A stretch of DNA of 64,000 nt from Mycobacterium basiliense (GTDB taxonomy: Bacteria > Actinomycetota > Actinomycetes > Mycobacteriales > Mycobacteriaceae): assembly GCF_900292015.1 (NCBI RefSeq), contig NZ_LR130759.1, forward strand, positions 1,922,001-1,986,000, read 5' to 3'. Positions 28,655 to 40,290 of the stretch are shown here, piece by piece. The position numbers and the translations under genes are program-made. The notes beneath the pieces are model-generated. The model saw nothing but the letters and a program-made list of their open reading frames with translations. It had not been told where the DNA came from and did no database searches. Position 1 is the stretch's first letter; every line of letters starts with the position of its first letter.

Positions 28655-31429
28655 GTGGCAGGTAAGGCCCGCGTACACGAGTTAGCTAAGGAACTCGGTG
28701 TTACCAGCAAGGAAGTTCTCGCCCGGCTGAGCGAACAGGGCGAATTCGTTAAATCGGCATCGTCGACCGTGGAAGCGCCGGTGGCTCGCAGGCTGCGCGA
28801 ATCCTTTGGCGGCAACAAGCCCGGCGCGAACAAGGCCGCCGACCAGGGCACCGTCAAGGCCCCCGAGAAGGCGCCCCGCGTCAGCGCCGGCAAGGCTCCC
28901 GACCAGTCTTTGGACCAGGCCCTCGACAAGGCCGTGGGCAACGGAGCGCCGGCTGCCGGGCCCGCCCAGGCCGCCGACGTCGGCAACACCGAAGCGCCCG
29001 CCACTCCGGCGGCGCCCGCGGCGGCGACGCCCGCACCTCCGAAGGCGCCGCTGCCAGGACAACCGCCGACGCCGACCCCCGGACAGCCGTCCACTCCCAA
29101 GGCGCCCGCGCCCGGGATGGCGCCGCGTCCGGGCCCCGTGCCGAAGCCGGGGGTTCGTACCCCGCGCGTCGGCAACAACCCGTTCTCGTCCGCGCAGCCG
29201 GTCGACCGGCCCATTCCGCGGCCACCGGCGCCGCGCCCCGGTGCGCCCCGGCCGGGGGCGCCGCGGCCAGGCGCCTCTCCCGGCAGCATGCCGCCACGTC
29301 CCGGTGGTGCAACCGGTGGTCCTCGCCCGCCACGCAGCGGAGCGCCGCGCCCCGGTGGTGGCCGGCCCGGTGGGCCAGGCGGTGGCCGATCGGATTCCGG
29401 CGGTGGTAACTACCGCGGCGGCGGCGGTGTTGGCGCGGCGCCCGGAAGCGGATTCCGCGGCCGCCCCGGTGGTGGCGGCGGTGGCGGTGGCCGTCCTGGG
29501 CAGCGTGGCGGCGCGGCCGGCGCGTTCGGCCGTCCCGGCGGCGCACCCCGGCGTGGCCGCAAGTCCAAGCGGCAGAAGCGTCAGGAATACGACTCGATGC
29601 AGGCCCCGGTCGTCGGTGGCGTGCGGTTGCCGCACGGCAACGGCGAGACAATCCGGTTGGCCCGGGGGGCGTCTTTGTCGGATTTCGCTGAGAAGATCGA
29701 CGCCAACCCGGCGGCGCTGGTCCAGGCGCTGTTCAATCTCGGTGAGATGGTGACCGCCACACAGTCGGTCGGCGACGAGACACTCGAGCTGCTCGGCAGC
29801 GAGATGAACTACAACGTGCAGGTGGTCAGCCCCGAGGACGAGGACCGCGAGCTGCTGGAATCGTTCGACCTGACCTATGGCGAAGATGCCGGGGACGAGT
29901 CGGAATTGCAGACTCGTCCGCCGGTGGTCACGGTGATGGGCCACGTCGACCACGGCAAGACCCGCCTGCTGGACACCATCCGTAAGGCCAACGTGCGTGA
30001 GGGCGAGGCCGGCGGTATCACCCAGCACATCGGTGCCTACCAGGTGAGTGTCGACCACGACGGCGTGGAGCGGCCGATCACCTTCATCGATACGCCCGGT
30101 CACGAGGCGTTCACCGCAATGCGTGCCCGCGGTGCCAAAGCGACCGATATCGCGATTTTGGTGGTCGCCGCCGACGACGGGGTGATGCCTCAGACGGTGG
30201 AAGCCATCAACCACGCACAGGCCGCCGAAGTGCCGATCGTGGTGGCGGTGAACAAGATCGACAAGGAGGGCGCTGACCCGGCCAAGATTCGCGGACAGCT
30301 CACCGAATACGGCTTGGTGGCGGAGGATTTCGGTGGCGACACGATGTTCGTCGACATCTCGGCCAAGCAGGGCACCAACATTGAGGCGCTGGAGGAGGCG
30401 GTGCTGCTGACCGCTGACGCGGCCCTGGATCTGCGGGCCAACCCCGACATGGAGGCCCAGGGGGTTGCCATCGAAGCGCACCTGGACCGCGGTCGTGGCC
30501 CGGTGGCCACCGTGCTGGTGCAGCGCGGCACCCTGCGGGTCGGCGACTCGGTGGTCGCCGGCGACGCGTATGGCCGGGTCCGCCGGATGGTCGACGAGCA
30601 CGGCGACGACGTGGAAGAGGCACTACCGTCGCGGCCGGTCCAGGTCATCGGCTTCACCTCGGTGCCCGGTGCCGGCGACAACTTCCTGGTGGTCGATGAG
30701 GACCGCATCGCTCGCCAGATCGCCGACCGGCGCAGCGCCCGCAAGCGCAACGCGCTGGCGGCGCGCAGCCGCAAGCGGATCAGCCTGGAAGACCTGGATT
30801 CGGCGCTGAAGGAAACCAGCCAGCTCAATCTGATCCTCAAGGGCGACAACGCCGGTACCGTCGAGGCGCTGGAAGAGGCCCTGATGGGGATTCAGGTGGA
30901 CGACGAGGTGGCGCTGCGCGTCATCGACCGCGGCGTCGGTGGCATCACCGAGACCAACGTCAACTTGGCGTCGGCATCGGACGCGATCATCATCGGCTTC
31001 AATGTGCGCGCCGAAGGCAAGGCCACCGAGCTCGCCAACCGCGAGGGTGTGGAGATCCGTTACTACTCGGTCATCTACCAGGCGATCGATGAGATCGAGC
31101 AGGCGCTGCGCGGCATGCTCAAGCCGGTCTATGAAGAGGTCGAGCTCGGTCGTGCCGAGATCCGGGCGTTGTTCCGGTCCTCGAAGGTCGGCCTCATCGC
31201 TGGCTGCATGATCGCCTCCGGTGTCGTGCGCCGTAACGCGAAGGCCAGGTTGTTGCGTGACAACATCGTGGTCACCGAGAACCTCTCGATTCAGTCGCTG
31301 CGTCGGGAGAAGGACGACGTGACCGAGGTCCGCGAGGGTTTCGAGTGCGGTTTGACGCTGGGTTACTCCGACATCAAGGAAGGCGACATCATCGAGTCTT
31401 ACGAGCTGGTTCAGAAGGAACGCGCCTGA
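28655..31429 (+). CDS. infB: InfB, translation initiation factor IF-2, 924 aa
   Basis: IF-2 is the GTPase that brings initiator tRNA to the ribosome. The N-terminal IF2_N helix ([19 protein letters not shown]) is followed by a very long low-complexity Ala/Pro then Gly/Arg/Pro linker (about residues 55-310). The G domain has GHVDHGKT (about 428-435), DTPGHEAF (about 479) and NKID (about 532), then domains II to IV. AGACAGGAGAT precedes GTG 28655. At 924 residues it is slightly longer than the 900-residue H37Rv protein, mainly in the linker. Confidence 0.96.
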   Translation: MAGKARVHELAKELGVTSKEVLARLSEQGEFVKSASSTVEAPVARRLRESFGGNKPGANKAADQGTVKAPEKAPRVSAGKAPDQSLDQALDKAVGNGAPAAGPAQAADVGNTEAPATPAAPAAATPAPPKAPLPGQPPTPTPGQPSTPKAPAPGMAPRPGPVPKPGVRTPRVGNNPFSSAQPVDRPIPRPPAPRPGAPRPGAPRPGASPGSMPPRPGGATGGPRPPRSGAPRPGGGRPGGPGGGRSDSGGGNYRGGGGVGAAPGSGFRGRPGGGGGGGGRPGQRGGAAGAFGRPGGAPRRGRKSKRQKRQEYDSMQAPVVGGVRLPHGNGETIRLARGASLSDFAEKIDANPAALVQALFNLGEMVTATQSVGDETLELLGSEMNYNVQVVSPEDEDRELLESFDLTYGEDAGDESELQTRPPVVTVMGHVDHGKTRLLDTIRKANVREGEAGGITQHIGAYQVSVDHDGVERPITFIDTPGHEAFTAMRARGAKATDIAILVVAADDGVMPQTVEAINHAQAAEVPIVVAVNKIDKEGADPAKIRGQLTEYGLVAEDFGGDTMFVDISAKQGTNIEALEEAVLLTADAALDLRANPDMEAQGVAIEAHLDRGRGPVATVLVQRGTLRVGDSVVAGDAYGRVRRMVDEHGDDVEEALPSRPVQVIGFTSVPGAGDNFLVVDEDRIARQIADRRSARKRNALAARSRKRISLEDLDSALKETSQLNLILKGDNAGTVEALEEALMGIQVDDEVALRVIDRGVGGITETNVNLASASDAIIIGFNVRAEGKATELANREGVEIRYYSVIYQAIDEIEQALRGMLKPVYEEVELGRAEIRALFRSSKVGLIAGCMIASGVVRRNAKARLLRDNIVVTENLSIQSLRREKDDVTEVREGFECGLTLGYSDIKEGDIIESYELVQKERA

Positions 31430-31474
31430 TGAGCCGCTCGGTCCGACTCGGTGGCCGCCAACGGAGCTGCCGTC

Positions 31475-32981
<1,507 letters not shown>

Positions 32982-32987
32982 CCGCCC

Positions 32988-34334
32988 TTGACCACCGTTG
33001 GGCCAGCGGCCGGCCGACCCGCGGCCGGTGGCCGGCAGATCGCGGCGCTGGCCCTGCCCGCGCTGGGAGTGCTGGCCGCGGAGCCGTTATATCTGCTGTT
33101 CGATACCGCCGTGGTCGGTCGGCTTGGGGCATTGTCGTTGGCGGGCTTGGCGATCGGCAGCCTGGTGCTCGGCATGGTTGGCTCCCAGGCGACCTTTTTG
33201 TCCTACGGCACTACCGCACGCTCGGCGCGCCACTTCGGGGCCGCCGATCGGGTGGCCGCGGTCGCGGAAGGTGTGCAGGCGACCTGGTTGGCGGTGGGTT
33301 TGGGCTCATTGACGATTGTCGTCGTGGAGGCCGCGGCGGCGCCGTTGGTGTCGGTGGTCGCCGGCGACGGCGCGGGCGGCACTGGCATCGCCGCGGCGGC
33401 GTTGCCCTGGCTGCGAATCGCGATCCTGGGTACTCCTGCGATTCTGGTATCGCTTGCCGGCAACGGCTGGATGCGCGGCGTGCAGGACACCGTGCGGCCA
33501 CTGCGCTACGTTCTCGCGGGCTTCGCGCTGTCGGCGGTGTTGTGCCCGCTGCTGGTCTATGGCTGGCTGGGCATGCCGAGGATGGGTTTGGCCGGGTCTG
33601 CGGTGGCTAATCTGGCCGGTCAATGGCTGGCAGCCGTGCTGTTCGGCAGCGCGCTGTTGGCCGAGCGGGTGCCGCTGCGACCAGACCGGGCGGTGTTGCG
33701 CGCGCAATTGGTGATGGCCCGCGACCTGATCGTTCGAACGCTGGCCTTTCAGGTGTGTTTCGTGTCGGCCGCCGCCGTGGCCGCCCGGTTTGGTGCGGCC
33801 GCGCTGGCGGCGCACCAGGTGGTGTTGCAGCTGTGGGGCTTTCTTGCGTTGGTTCTCGATTCACTGGCCATCGCGGCGCAGTCGTTGGTGGGTGCCGCGC
33901 TGGGCGCCAACGATGTCGCGCACGCCAAGGGGGTGGCGCGACGAGTCACTGGGTTTTCCCTGCTGGCGGCGGGGATCTTGGCGGCGGCGCTGGGGGCGGG
34001 GCGGTTCGTCTTGCCCGGGCTGTTCACCGACGATCGGTCGGTGCTGGCCGCGATAGCCGTGCCGTGGTGGTTCTTGGTGGCCCAATTGCCTTTTGCTGGA
34101 ATTGTTTTCGCGCTCGACGGGGTGTTGCTTGGGGCGGGTGATGCGGCGTTCATGCGAACCGCCACGGTGGTCAGCGCGCTGCTGGGCTTCCTGCCGCTGG
34201 TCTGGTTGGCGTTGGTGTACGGCTGGGGGCTGGCGGGCATCTGGGCGGGCCTCAGCACATTCATCGCACTGCGGCTGATTTTCGTCGGATGGCGCGCAAT
34301 CAGCGGCCGGTGGGCGCTGACCGGGGCGGCCTAA
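32988..34334 (+). CDS. dinF: DinF-like MATE family transporter, 448 aa
   Basis: A MATE-family membrane transporter with 12 predicted helices, of the DinF subgroup that exports organic cations or toxic small molecules by ion antiport. Blocks such as PALGVLAAEPLYLLFDTAVVG and AAHQVVLQLWGFLALVLDSLAIAAQSLVG are characteristic. The start is TTG 32988, 6 bases after the previous stop, with translation coupling likely. It ends the translation-factor operon; a hairpin follows at 34352-34379. Confidence 0.9.
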   Translation: MTTVGPAAGRPAAGGRQIAALALPALGVLAAEPLYLLFDTAVVGRLGALSLAGLAIGSLVLGMVGSQATFLSYGTTARSARHFGAADRVAAVAEGVQATWLAVGLGSLTIVVVEAAAAPLVSVVAGDGAGGTGIAAAALPWLRIAILGTPAILVSLAGNGWMRGVQDTVRPLRYVLAGFALSAVLCPLLVYGWLGMPRMGLAGSAVANLAGQWLAAVLFGSALLAERVPLRPDRAVLRAQLVMARDLIVRTLAFQVCFVSAAAVAARFGAAALAAHQVVLQLWGFLALVLDSLAIAAQSLVGAALGANDVAHAKGVARRVTGFSLLAAGILAAALGAGRFVLPGLFTDDRSVLAAIAVPWWFLVAQLPFAGIVFALDGVLLGAGDAAFMRTATVVSALLGFLPLVWLALVYGWGLAGIWAGLSTFIALRLIFVGWRAISGRWALTGAA

Positions 34335-34351
34335 CCAGGCGGCCACACCCG

Positions 34352-34379
34352 GCCGGCAGTTCAACGAGAACTCGCCGGC
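34352..34379 (+). terminator. Hairpin between dinF and ugpA, putative terminator
   Basis: GCCGGC-AGTTC at 34352-34362 pairs with GAACT-C-GCCGGC at 34368-34379, an 11-bp stem with one bulged C and a 5-base loop. No U-tract follows. It separates the translation operon from the ugp operon. Confidence 0.6.
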
Positions 34380-34388
34380 AACCGCCGA

Positions 34389-34404
34389 TACACTGCAGCC
34401 GATG
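34389..34404 (+). promoter_or_regulatory. Putative -10 box for a leaderless ugpA transcript
   Basis: TACACT at 34389-34394 is followed by 7 bases and then the ugpA ATG, the optimal spacing for a mycobacterial leaderless start. It begins 10 bases after the hairpin that ends the previous operon. Confidence 0.6.
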
Positions 34405-35301
34405 ACGACCACACGGCCACGGCGGGATCGGTCGTGGCGGGATTACACGCTGTTCGTCGTGCTGGTCGGTCCCAACCTGGGCTTGTTGCTGTTGTTCGTT
34501 TACCGGCCGTTGGCCGACAACATCAGGTTGTCCTTCTTCGACTGGAACATCTCGGACCGGTCGGCGGAATTTGTCGGGCTCGCCAACTACGCGGAGTGGT
34601 TCACCAGGTCCGACACCGGACAGATAGTGCTCAACACGGTGGTGTTCACCACGGCGGCGGTGGTTGGCTCGATGCTGCTGGGGCTGGTGCTCGCGATGTT
34701 GCTCGACCAGCCGTTGCGGGGACGAAATTTGGTTCGTTCGACCGTGTTCGCGCCGTTCGTGATCTCTGGTGCCGCCGTCGGTCTGGCGGCCCAGTTCGTC
34801 TTCGATCCCCATTTTGGTCTGGTGCAAGACCTGTTGCGCCGCATCGGTGTCAGCGTGCCCGACTTCTACCAGGACACCCGCTGGGCGTTGTTCATGGTGA
34901 CGGTCACCTATGTCTGGAAGAACCTCGGATACAGCTTCGTCATATATCTGGCGGCGCTGCAGGGGGTACGTCGAGACCTCTTGGAGGCGGCCGAAATCGA
35001 CGGCGCCAGTCGATGGACCACCTTCCGGCGAGTGCTCTTGCCGCAACTGCGGCCGACCACCTTCTTCCTGTCGATCACCGTGCTCATCAATTCGGTGCAG
35101 GTGTTCGACGTGATCAACGTCATGACCCGCGGCGGCCCGGAGGGTACCGGCACCACCACCATGGTCTACCAGGTGTATCTGGAAACGTTCCGGAACTTCC
35201 GGGCCGGCTATGGTGCGACCGTGGCCACGATCATGTTCCTGATCCTGTTGGCCATCACCTACTACCAGGTGCGCATCATGGATCGGGGAGCGCAGCGGTG
35301 A
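34402..35301 (+). CDS. ugpA: UgpA, ABC importer permease, 299 aa
   Basis: One of two permeases of the UgpABCE importer, which in M. tuberculosis takes up glycerophosphodiesters such as glycerophosphocholine. Six membrane helices are predicted, and the EAA coupling loop reads EAAEIDGASRWTTFRRVLLPQL near residues 194-215. It starts without a ribosome site behind a TANNNT box and overlaps ugpE by 4 bases. Confidence 0.95.
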   Translation: MTTTRPRRDRSWRDYTLFVVLVGPNLGLLLLFVYRPLADNIRLSFFDWNISDRSAEFVGLANYAEWFTRSDTGQIVLNTVVFTTAAVVGSMLLGLVLAMLLDQPLRGRNLVRSTVFAPFVISGAAVGLAAQFVFDPHFGLVQDLLRRIGVSVPDFYQDTRWALFMVTVTYVWKNLGYSFVIYLAALQGVRRDLLEAAEIDGASRWTTFRRVLLPQLRPTTFFLSITVLINSVQVFDVINVMTRGGPEGTGTTTMVYQVYLETFRNFRAGYGATVATIMFLILLAITYYQVRIMDRGAQR

Positions 35302-36134
35302 GGCCGGATGGGTTCGGTCGCGCGGCGCGCTTGCTCGGTTATGCGGCAATGTTGCTGGTCCTCGTGCTGATCGCGGGGCCGCTGCTGTTCGTGTTCTTCA
35401 CCTCGTTCAAGGACCAGCCGGACATCTACTCGCAGCCCACCACCTGGTGGCCGCCGCGCTGGCATCCGCAGAACTACCGGACGGCCACCCATCAGATCCC
35501 ATTCTGGACGTTCCTGCGCAATTCGGTGATTATCACCTCGGTGCTGGCGATGGTGAAGTTCGCGCTCGGCGTGCTCAGCGCGTTCGGGTTGGTGTTCGTC
35601 CGGTTCCCGGGCAAGAACGCGGTGTTCTTGTTGATCATCGCCGCCCTGATGGTGCCCAACCAGATCACCGTGATTTCCAACTATGCGTTGATCGCACAGT
35701 TGGGTTTGCGCAATACTTTTGCGGGCATCATCCTGCCCCTTGCTGGGGTAGCGTTTGGCACCTTCCTGATGCGCAACCATTTCCTGTCGTTACCCGCCGA
35801 GATCATCGAAGCCGCCCGAATGGATGGTGCGCGCTGGTGGCAGCTGCTTGTGCGGGTGGTCTTGCCGATGTCCGGGCCCACGATGGTGGCGTTCGGCATC
35901 ATCACCGTTGTCGGCGAATGGAACGAGTACCTTTGGCCGTTCCTGATGTCCGATGATGATTCGGTGGCACCACTTCCGGTGGGTCTGACATTCCTACAGC
36001 AGGCCGAGGGCGTGACGGACTGGGGCCCGGTGATGGCGGTGACGATGCTGGCGATGTTGCCCATCCTTATCATCTTCATCGTGTTGCAGCGGCAGATGAT
36101 CAAGGGCCTCACCGCGGGCGCGGTCAAGGGCTAG
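35298..36134 (+). CDS. ugpE: UgpE, ABC importer permease, 278 aa
   Basis: Partner permease of UgpA in the inner membrane. The EAA loop is EAARMDGARWWQLLVRVVLPMSGP near residue 173. GTG 35298 overlaps the ugpA stop (GTGA); the open frame extends far upstream inside ugpA in another frame and is not real there. An in-frame ATG at 35308 does not exist in this frame, so GTG is preferred. Confidence 0.94.
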   Translation: MRPDGFGRAARLLGYAAMLLVLVLIAGPLLFVFFTSFKDQPDIYSQPTTWWPPRWHPQNYRTATHQIPFWTFLRNSVIITSVLAMVKFALGVLSAFGLVFVRFPGKNAVFLLIIAALMVPNQITVISNYALIAQLGLRNTFAGIILPLAGVAFGTFLMRNHFLSLPAEIIEAARMDGARWWQLLVRVVLPMSGPTMVAFGIITVVGEWNEYLWPFLMSDDDSVAPLPVGLTFLQQAEGVTDWGPVMAVTMLAMLPILIIFIVLQRQMIKGLTAGAVKG

Positions 36135-36139
36135 CTGCG

Positions 36140-37453
36140 ATGGGTGCGGTGAGTCGCAGGCGGTTTCTTTCGTTGGCCAGTGCCGCGGTCGGGGGGGTGG
36201 GTGCCGGCTGCGCGGGGATGGGCGGCAGCGATTCGGTGAAGTCGGGCGACGGGCCGATCGCGTTCTGGTCCAACCACCCTGGCCAATCCACCGCGGTGGA
36301 GCGGGAGCTGATCAACCGTTTCCAACGCCAGTTCCCCGGTCTGTCGGTCAAACTGATCGACGCCGGCATGGACTACGACGAAGTTGCGCAGAAGTTCAAC
36401 GCGGCGCTGATTGGCACCGACGTGCCCGATGTCGTTGTGTTGGACGACATCTGGTGGTTTCACTTTGCCCTCAGTGGTGTCATCGCGCCACTCGACGATC
36501 TGTTCGGCCAACTCGGAGTCGATACCGGGGACTACGTCGATTCATTGTTGGCCGACTACGAGTTCGAGGGCCGACACTATGCGTTGCCCTATGCGCGCTC
36601 GACGCCGCTGTTCTATTACAACAAGCCGCTGTGGAACAAGGTCGGCCTCCCGGACCGAGGCCCGCAATCCTGGCAAGAACTCGACGACTGGGGTCCGCGC
36701 CTACAGCGGGTGGTCGGTGCCGGTAACTCGGCCTATGGCTGGGCAAATGCCGAGCTGATCTCTTGGACGTTTCAAGGCCTGAACTGGGCATTGGGCGGCG
36801 CGTACTCCGACAAGTGGACCTTGCGGTTCACCGACCCGAACACCATCGCGGCCGGCGACTTCTATCGGGATTCCGTCCACATTAAGGACTACGCCGCGAT
36901 CGCCACCGATGTGGCCAATGAGTTCGCCACCGGGATCCTGGCATCGGCGGTTGCATCGACCGGCTCCTTGATGGGCATCACCAACACGGCCAAGTTCGAC
37001 TTTGGGGCGGCGCCGCTGCCCACCGGTCCCGGCGGGGCTCCCGCCTGCCCGACGGGCGGGGCCGGGCTGGCAATTCCCACCAAGCTCTCCGAAGAGCGAA
37101 AGCTCAACGCGCTCAAGTTCATCGCATACGTCACCAATCCGAGAAACACCGCCTACTTCAGCCGGCACACCGGATATCTGGCGGTGCGCAAGTCCGCCGT
37201 CAAAGAACCGAGCGAGCAAAAATATCTCGCCGCCAATCCGCGAGCCCGAGTGGCGTTGGAACAGCTCCCGCACACCCGTCCGCAGGATTACGCGCGCGTC
37301 TTCCTGCCCGGCGGTGATCGCATTATCTCCGCCGGGTTGGAGTCCATCGGCCTGCGCGGTGCCGATGTGCCAAAAACGTTCGCCAGTATCGAAAAGCGGT
37401 TGCAGGTGATCTTGGACCGCCAAGTCAAGCGAAAGCTGCAGCGCCATGGCTAA
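36140..37453 (+). CDS. ugpB: UgpB, Tat-exported substrate-binding lipoprotein, 437 aa
   Basis: The solute-binding protein of the importer. A twin-arginine signal SRRRFLSLA (R6-R8) and a lipobox ending at C24 predict Tat export and lipid anchoring to the outer face of the membrane. The mature part is a type I extracellular solute-binding fold with VKLIDAGMDYDEVAQKFNAAL and PYARSTPLFYYNK. The M. tuberculosis protein binds glycerophosphocholine. ugpC begins 8 bases before its stop. Confidence 0.95.
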   Translation: MGAVSRRRFLSLASAAVGGVGAGCAGMGGSDSVKSGDGPIAFWSNHPGQSTAVERELINRFQRQFPGLSVKLIDAGMDYDEVAQKFNAALIGTDVPDVVVLDDIWWFHFALSGVIAPLDDLFGQLGVDTGDYVDSLLADYEFEGRHYALPYARSTPLFYYNKPLWNKVGLPDRGPQSWQELDDWGPRLQRVVGAGNSAYGWANAELISWTFQGLNWALGGAYSDKWTLRFTDPNTIAAGDFYRDSVHIKDYAAIATDVANEFATGILASAVASTGSLMGITNTAKFDFGAAPLPTGPGGAPACPTGGAGLAIPTKLSEERKLNALKFIAYVTNPRNTAYFSRHTGYLAVRKSAVKEPSEQKYLAANPRARVALEQLPHTRPQDYARVFLPGGDRIISAGLESIGLRGADVPKTFASIEKRLQVILDRQVKRKLQRHG

Positions 37454-38528
37454 AGTGCAGTATTGCGGGGTTACCCATCGCTATCCGGGTGCCGACGCAC
37501 CTGCCATCGACAACCTGGACCTGGAGATCGCCGACGGCGAGTTTCTGGTCTTGGTTGGTCCCTCTGGATGCGGCAAGTCGACCACGCTTCGAACGCTGGC
37601 CGGGCTGGAATCCGTTTCCAGTGGCCGCATCACTATCGGCGAAACCGACGTCACGCACCTTCCAGCACGGGCACGTGACGTCGCCATGGTGTTCCAAAAC
37701 TATGCGCTCTATCCGAATATGTCTGTGGCGCAGAACATGGGATTTGCGTTGCGTAACTCCGGCATGTCGCGTGCCGATACCCGGCGGCGTGTGCTCGACG
37801 TCGCCCAGATGCTGGAATTGACCGACCTGCTTGATCGCAAGCCGTCAAAGCTTTCGGGCGGCCAGCGCCAACGTGTTGCGATGGGGCGTGCGATCGTACG
37901 CCGACCCCGGGTCTTCTGTATGGATGAGCCGCTGTCGAATCTGGACGCCAAACTTCGGGTGAGCACCAGGTCGCAGATATCGGGGTTGCAGCGTCAACTG
38001 GGCACCACCACGGTCTACGTGACCCACGATCAAGTGGAAGCGATGACGATGGGTGATCGGGTTGCGGTGCTCAACGACGGTGTCCTGCAACAGGTCGACA
38101 CGCCACGGGAGCTGTATGACAACCCGGTCAACACCTTTGTGGCCACCTTCATCGGGGCCCCGGCGATGAGCCTCATCGAGGCCGAGGTGGCCGAGGGTGT
38201 GGTGCAGTCGCCCGATCTGGTGACACCGGCCCCACGCGGGGTGCTCGGCCGGGTACTGATCGGTGTCCGCCCGGAGTGTTGGGATTTGCTGCCGGCGCAT
38301 TCTCCGGGAGCTCTGACCGTTCACGTCGAATTGGTTGAAGAGCTCGGCTTCGAATCCTTTGTCTACGCAAGTCCCGTCACCCAACAGGGGTGGTCCTTGC
38401 GCGCGCAACGGGTGGTGTTCCGTACCGACCGGCGCACCCCGGTGCGCGCCGGCGAAACATTAGCGATCGCGCCGCACGCCCATGAGGTGTGCTTCTTTGA
38501 CAGCCAGACCGAGACGCGCATCCGCTAA
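37446..38528 (+). CDS. ugpC: UgpC, ABC importer ATPase, 360 aa
   Basis: The cytosolic ATPase that powers the importer. Walker A GPSGCGKST, Q-loop in VFQNYALYP, signature LSGGQRQRVAMGRAI, Walker B VFCMDEPLSNLDAKL and the switch His in VTHDQ are intact. A C-terminal MalK-like TOBE regulatory domain follows from about residue 240. Subfamily MalK/UgpC. The overlap with ugpB indicates coupled translation. Confidence 0.95.
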   Translation: MAKVQYCGVTHRYPGADAPAIDNLDLEIADGEFLVLVGPSGCGKSTTLRTLAGLESVSSGRITIGETDVTHLPARARDVAMVFQNYALYPNMSVAQNMGFALRNSGMSRADTRRRVLDVAQMLELTDLLDRKPSKLSGGQRQRVAMGRAIVRRPRVFCMDEPLSNLDAKLRVSTRSQISGLQRQLGTTTVYVTHDQVEAMTMGDRVAVLNDGVLQQVDTPRELYDNPVNTFVATFIGAPAMSLIEAEVAEGVVQSPDLVTPAPRGVLGRVLIGVRPECWDLLPAHSPGALTVHVELVEELGFESFVYASPVTQQGWSLRAQRVVFRTDRRTPVRAGETLAIAPHAHEVCFFDSQTETRIR

Positions 38529-38546
38529 GCGGGCGCAACCATTCCT

Positions 38547-39479
38547 TCAGCCCAGCACGGCCCGCTCGGTGTCCTCTTCGACCAGGTCGGCGTTGACCGC
38601 CATGGCGGCCAACAGCCCGGACGAGGCCGAGTTGACGACGTGCGCCGAGATGTCCGCGACGTTGCCGGCCGCGTAGACACCGGGCACCGAGGTGCGGCCA
38701 CCGCCGTCGGTCTGCAAATTCTCGCCCAACCCCGACGGGTGGGCCACGCGGCGAAGGCCCAGACCAGCCAGAATTTCGGATCGAGCCACCATGCGGGGCA
38801 GCAGGGCCAGTGCTGCCAGCTCCACCCGGTCGCCGTCGGCCAGCACGACGGCATCCAGCCGGCCGTTGCGGCTGCTGACCTCGGTCACCACCGGGGTCAC
38901 GACCGTGATCTGGCGTGCGTCGAGTTGCCTACGCTCGGACCCACTGGGATCGGTTGTGCCATTGAGGAATAGCGTGATCTGCGGGCTCCACTGCCGAAAC
39001 ATCAGGGCCTGATGCACCGACTCGGCGCTGGTGACCAGGACGCCGATGTGCTGGTCGCTGAATTCCCATCCGTGGCAGTACGGGCAGTACAACACGTCGG
39101 TGCCCCACAGCGTCGCCAGGCCCTTGATGTCGGGCAACTCGTCCACCAGCCCCGACGCGACAAGCAGCTTGCGTGCGCGAATGGTGTCCCCGCCGTCGAC
39201 CGAAACCGCGAAGGCCGACCCCTCACGGCGCGCGGACACCACCTGCCGCTCGGCGACCTGCCCGCCATAGCGCGTGACCTCAGCGCGGCCGACGGAAATC
39301 AGCTCTGCCGGCGCACAACCGTCGCGGGTCAGGAAATCATGGACCCCGGCTGCCCGCTCGTTGCGTGCTTGTCCAGTGTCAAGGACCAGAACGGATCGCC
39401 GAGCTCGGGCGAGGGTGAGCGCAGCGCTCAAACCCGCTGGGCCGCCACCGATGACGACAACGTCGTACAAATCGGTCAT
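38547..39479 (-). CDS. Thioredoxin-reductase-like flavoprotein, 310 aa
   Basis: A low-molecular-weight thioredoxin-reductase fold. FAD binding VVVIGGGPAGLSAA is near residues 7-20, the CPYC pair C132/C135 is in LYCPYCHGWEF, and the C-terminal FAD block is VPGVYAAGNVAD. The usual NADPH motif GxGxSA after the CxxC is not visible; that place reads GVLVTSAESVHQAL. This combination resembles GliT/HlmI-type FAD dithiol oxidases more than NADPH-linked TrxB, but that is inference. The ATG at 39479 is 4 bases after the echA16 stop, so the two are co-transcribed. I recall no such gene beside echA16 in H37Rv. Confidence 0.85.
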   Translation of the reverse strand: MTDLYDVVVIGGGPAGLSAALTLARARRSVLVLDTGQARNERAAGVHDFLTRDGCAPAELISVGRAEVTRYGGQVAERQVVSARREGSAFAVSVDGGDTIRARKLLVASGLVDELPDIKGLATLWGTDVLYCPYCHGWEFSDQHIGVLVTSAESVHQALMFRQWSPQITLFLNGTTDPSGSERRQLDARQITVVTPVVTEVSSRNGRLDAVVLADGDRVELAALALLPRMVARSEILAGLGLRRVAHPSGLGENLQTDGGGRTSVPGVYAAGNVADISAHVVNSASSGLLAAMAVNADLVEEDTERAVLG

Positions 39480-39483
39480 CTGG

Positions 39484-40233
39484 CTAGCGGATCTGAGAGC
39501 GCCCGCGCTGCAGCACGGCCGCGCGATTAGCCGCGATGTCATCCCCGCTGGTGCGGAATTGCCTTGCGGCCGTTGCCTCTAGCCACAGCCCGGCGCTGGT
39601 CTGCGACTCGTCGATCCGGTGGTAGGACGCCAGCAACGCCCGAACCGCGTCTTGGTTGTTGCCCACGATGGACGTCGCGACCCGACGCGCCGCGCTAAGC
39701 AGTTGGTCGTGGGAGACCACCTCGGTGACGAGGCCGGCCCGCAGCGCGTCGGCCGCCGACAAGTAATCGCCGGTAAGGCTCATCCGGCGGGCCAGGCCCA
39801 CACCCACCTTCTGGGGCAGCCGCACGCTCAAACCCCAGGTGGGTAGCAACCCGACCCGAGCGTGTGTGTCGGCGAAACGTGCCTGCTCCGAGGCGATCAG
39901 AATGTCGCAGTACAGTGCCAGCTCGAGCCCTCCGGTGACCGCGGCGCCGTTGATCGCACCGATCACCGGTTTGGTCATCGCCGGCCAGCGCGGCGAGATA
40001 TCCGGCAACGCCGACTGGCCGCCTAACTCTTTGAGATCCAGTCCGGCGCAAAACACCGGATCGGCTCCGGTCAGGATGACGACGTCGACGTCATCATCGG
40101 TTTCGGCGTCACCGAGGGCTGTGAAAAACCGATCCCGCAGGGCACTGGAGAGTGCGTTGCGGGACTGCGGTCGGTTCAGCGTCAGGGTGCGCACCCGCCC
40201 GTCGGTGGCGATCTGCAGGATCTCGTCGGTCAT
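39484..40233 (-). CDS. echA16: EchA16, enoyl-CoA hydratase/isomerase family, 249 aa
   Basis: A crotonase-fold enzyme that hydrates or isomerises enoyl-CoA esters. The CoA/oxyanion segments are PVFCAGLDLKEL and GAINGAAVTGGLELALYCD, with a catalytic acid in DTHARVGLLP (the Glu of many hydratases is not obvious there). ATG 40233 follows GTGAGGTG and gives the H37Rv length of 249. It leads an operon with the flavoprotein gene and is divergent from the DUF2277 gene, 54 bases away. Confidence 0.92.
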   Translation of the reverse strand: MTDEILQIATDGRVRTLTLNRPQSRNALSSALRDRFFTALGDAETDDDVDVVILTGADPVFCAGLDLKELGGQSALPDISPRWPAMTKPVIGAINGAAVTGGLELALYCDILIASEQARFADTHARVGLLPTWGLSVRLPQKVGVGLARRMSLTGDYLSAADALRAGLVTEVVSHDQLLSAARRVATSIVGNNQDAVRALLASYHRIDESQTSAGLWLEATAARQFRTSGDDIAANRAAVLQRGRSQIR

Positions 40234-40275
40234 CACCTCACCGTAGAGGGTCACCTGCGCCAACGCTGCCGCGCC

Positions 40276-40290
40276 TATCGTGGATGCATG
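40276..40290 (+). promoter_or_regulatory. Putative -10 box for a leaderless DUF2277 gene transcript
   Basis: TATCGT at 40276-40281 lies 6 bases before the ATG at 40288, inside the 54-base divergent gap with echA16. Confidence 0.45.

Noticed and set aside
28682..30601. Long minus-strand frame of 639 codons opposite infB
   Set aside because: IF-2 on the plus strand is beyond doubt; the antisense frame has no ribosome site and mirrors the GC-rich linker.
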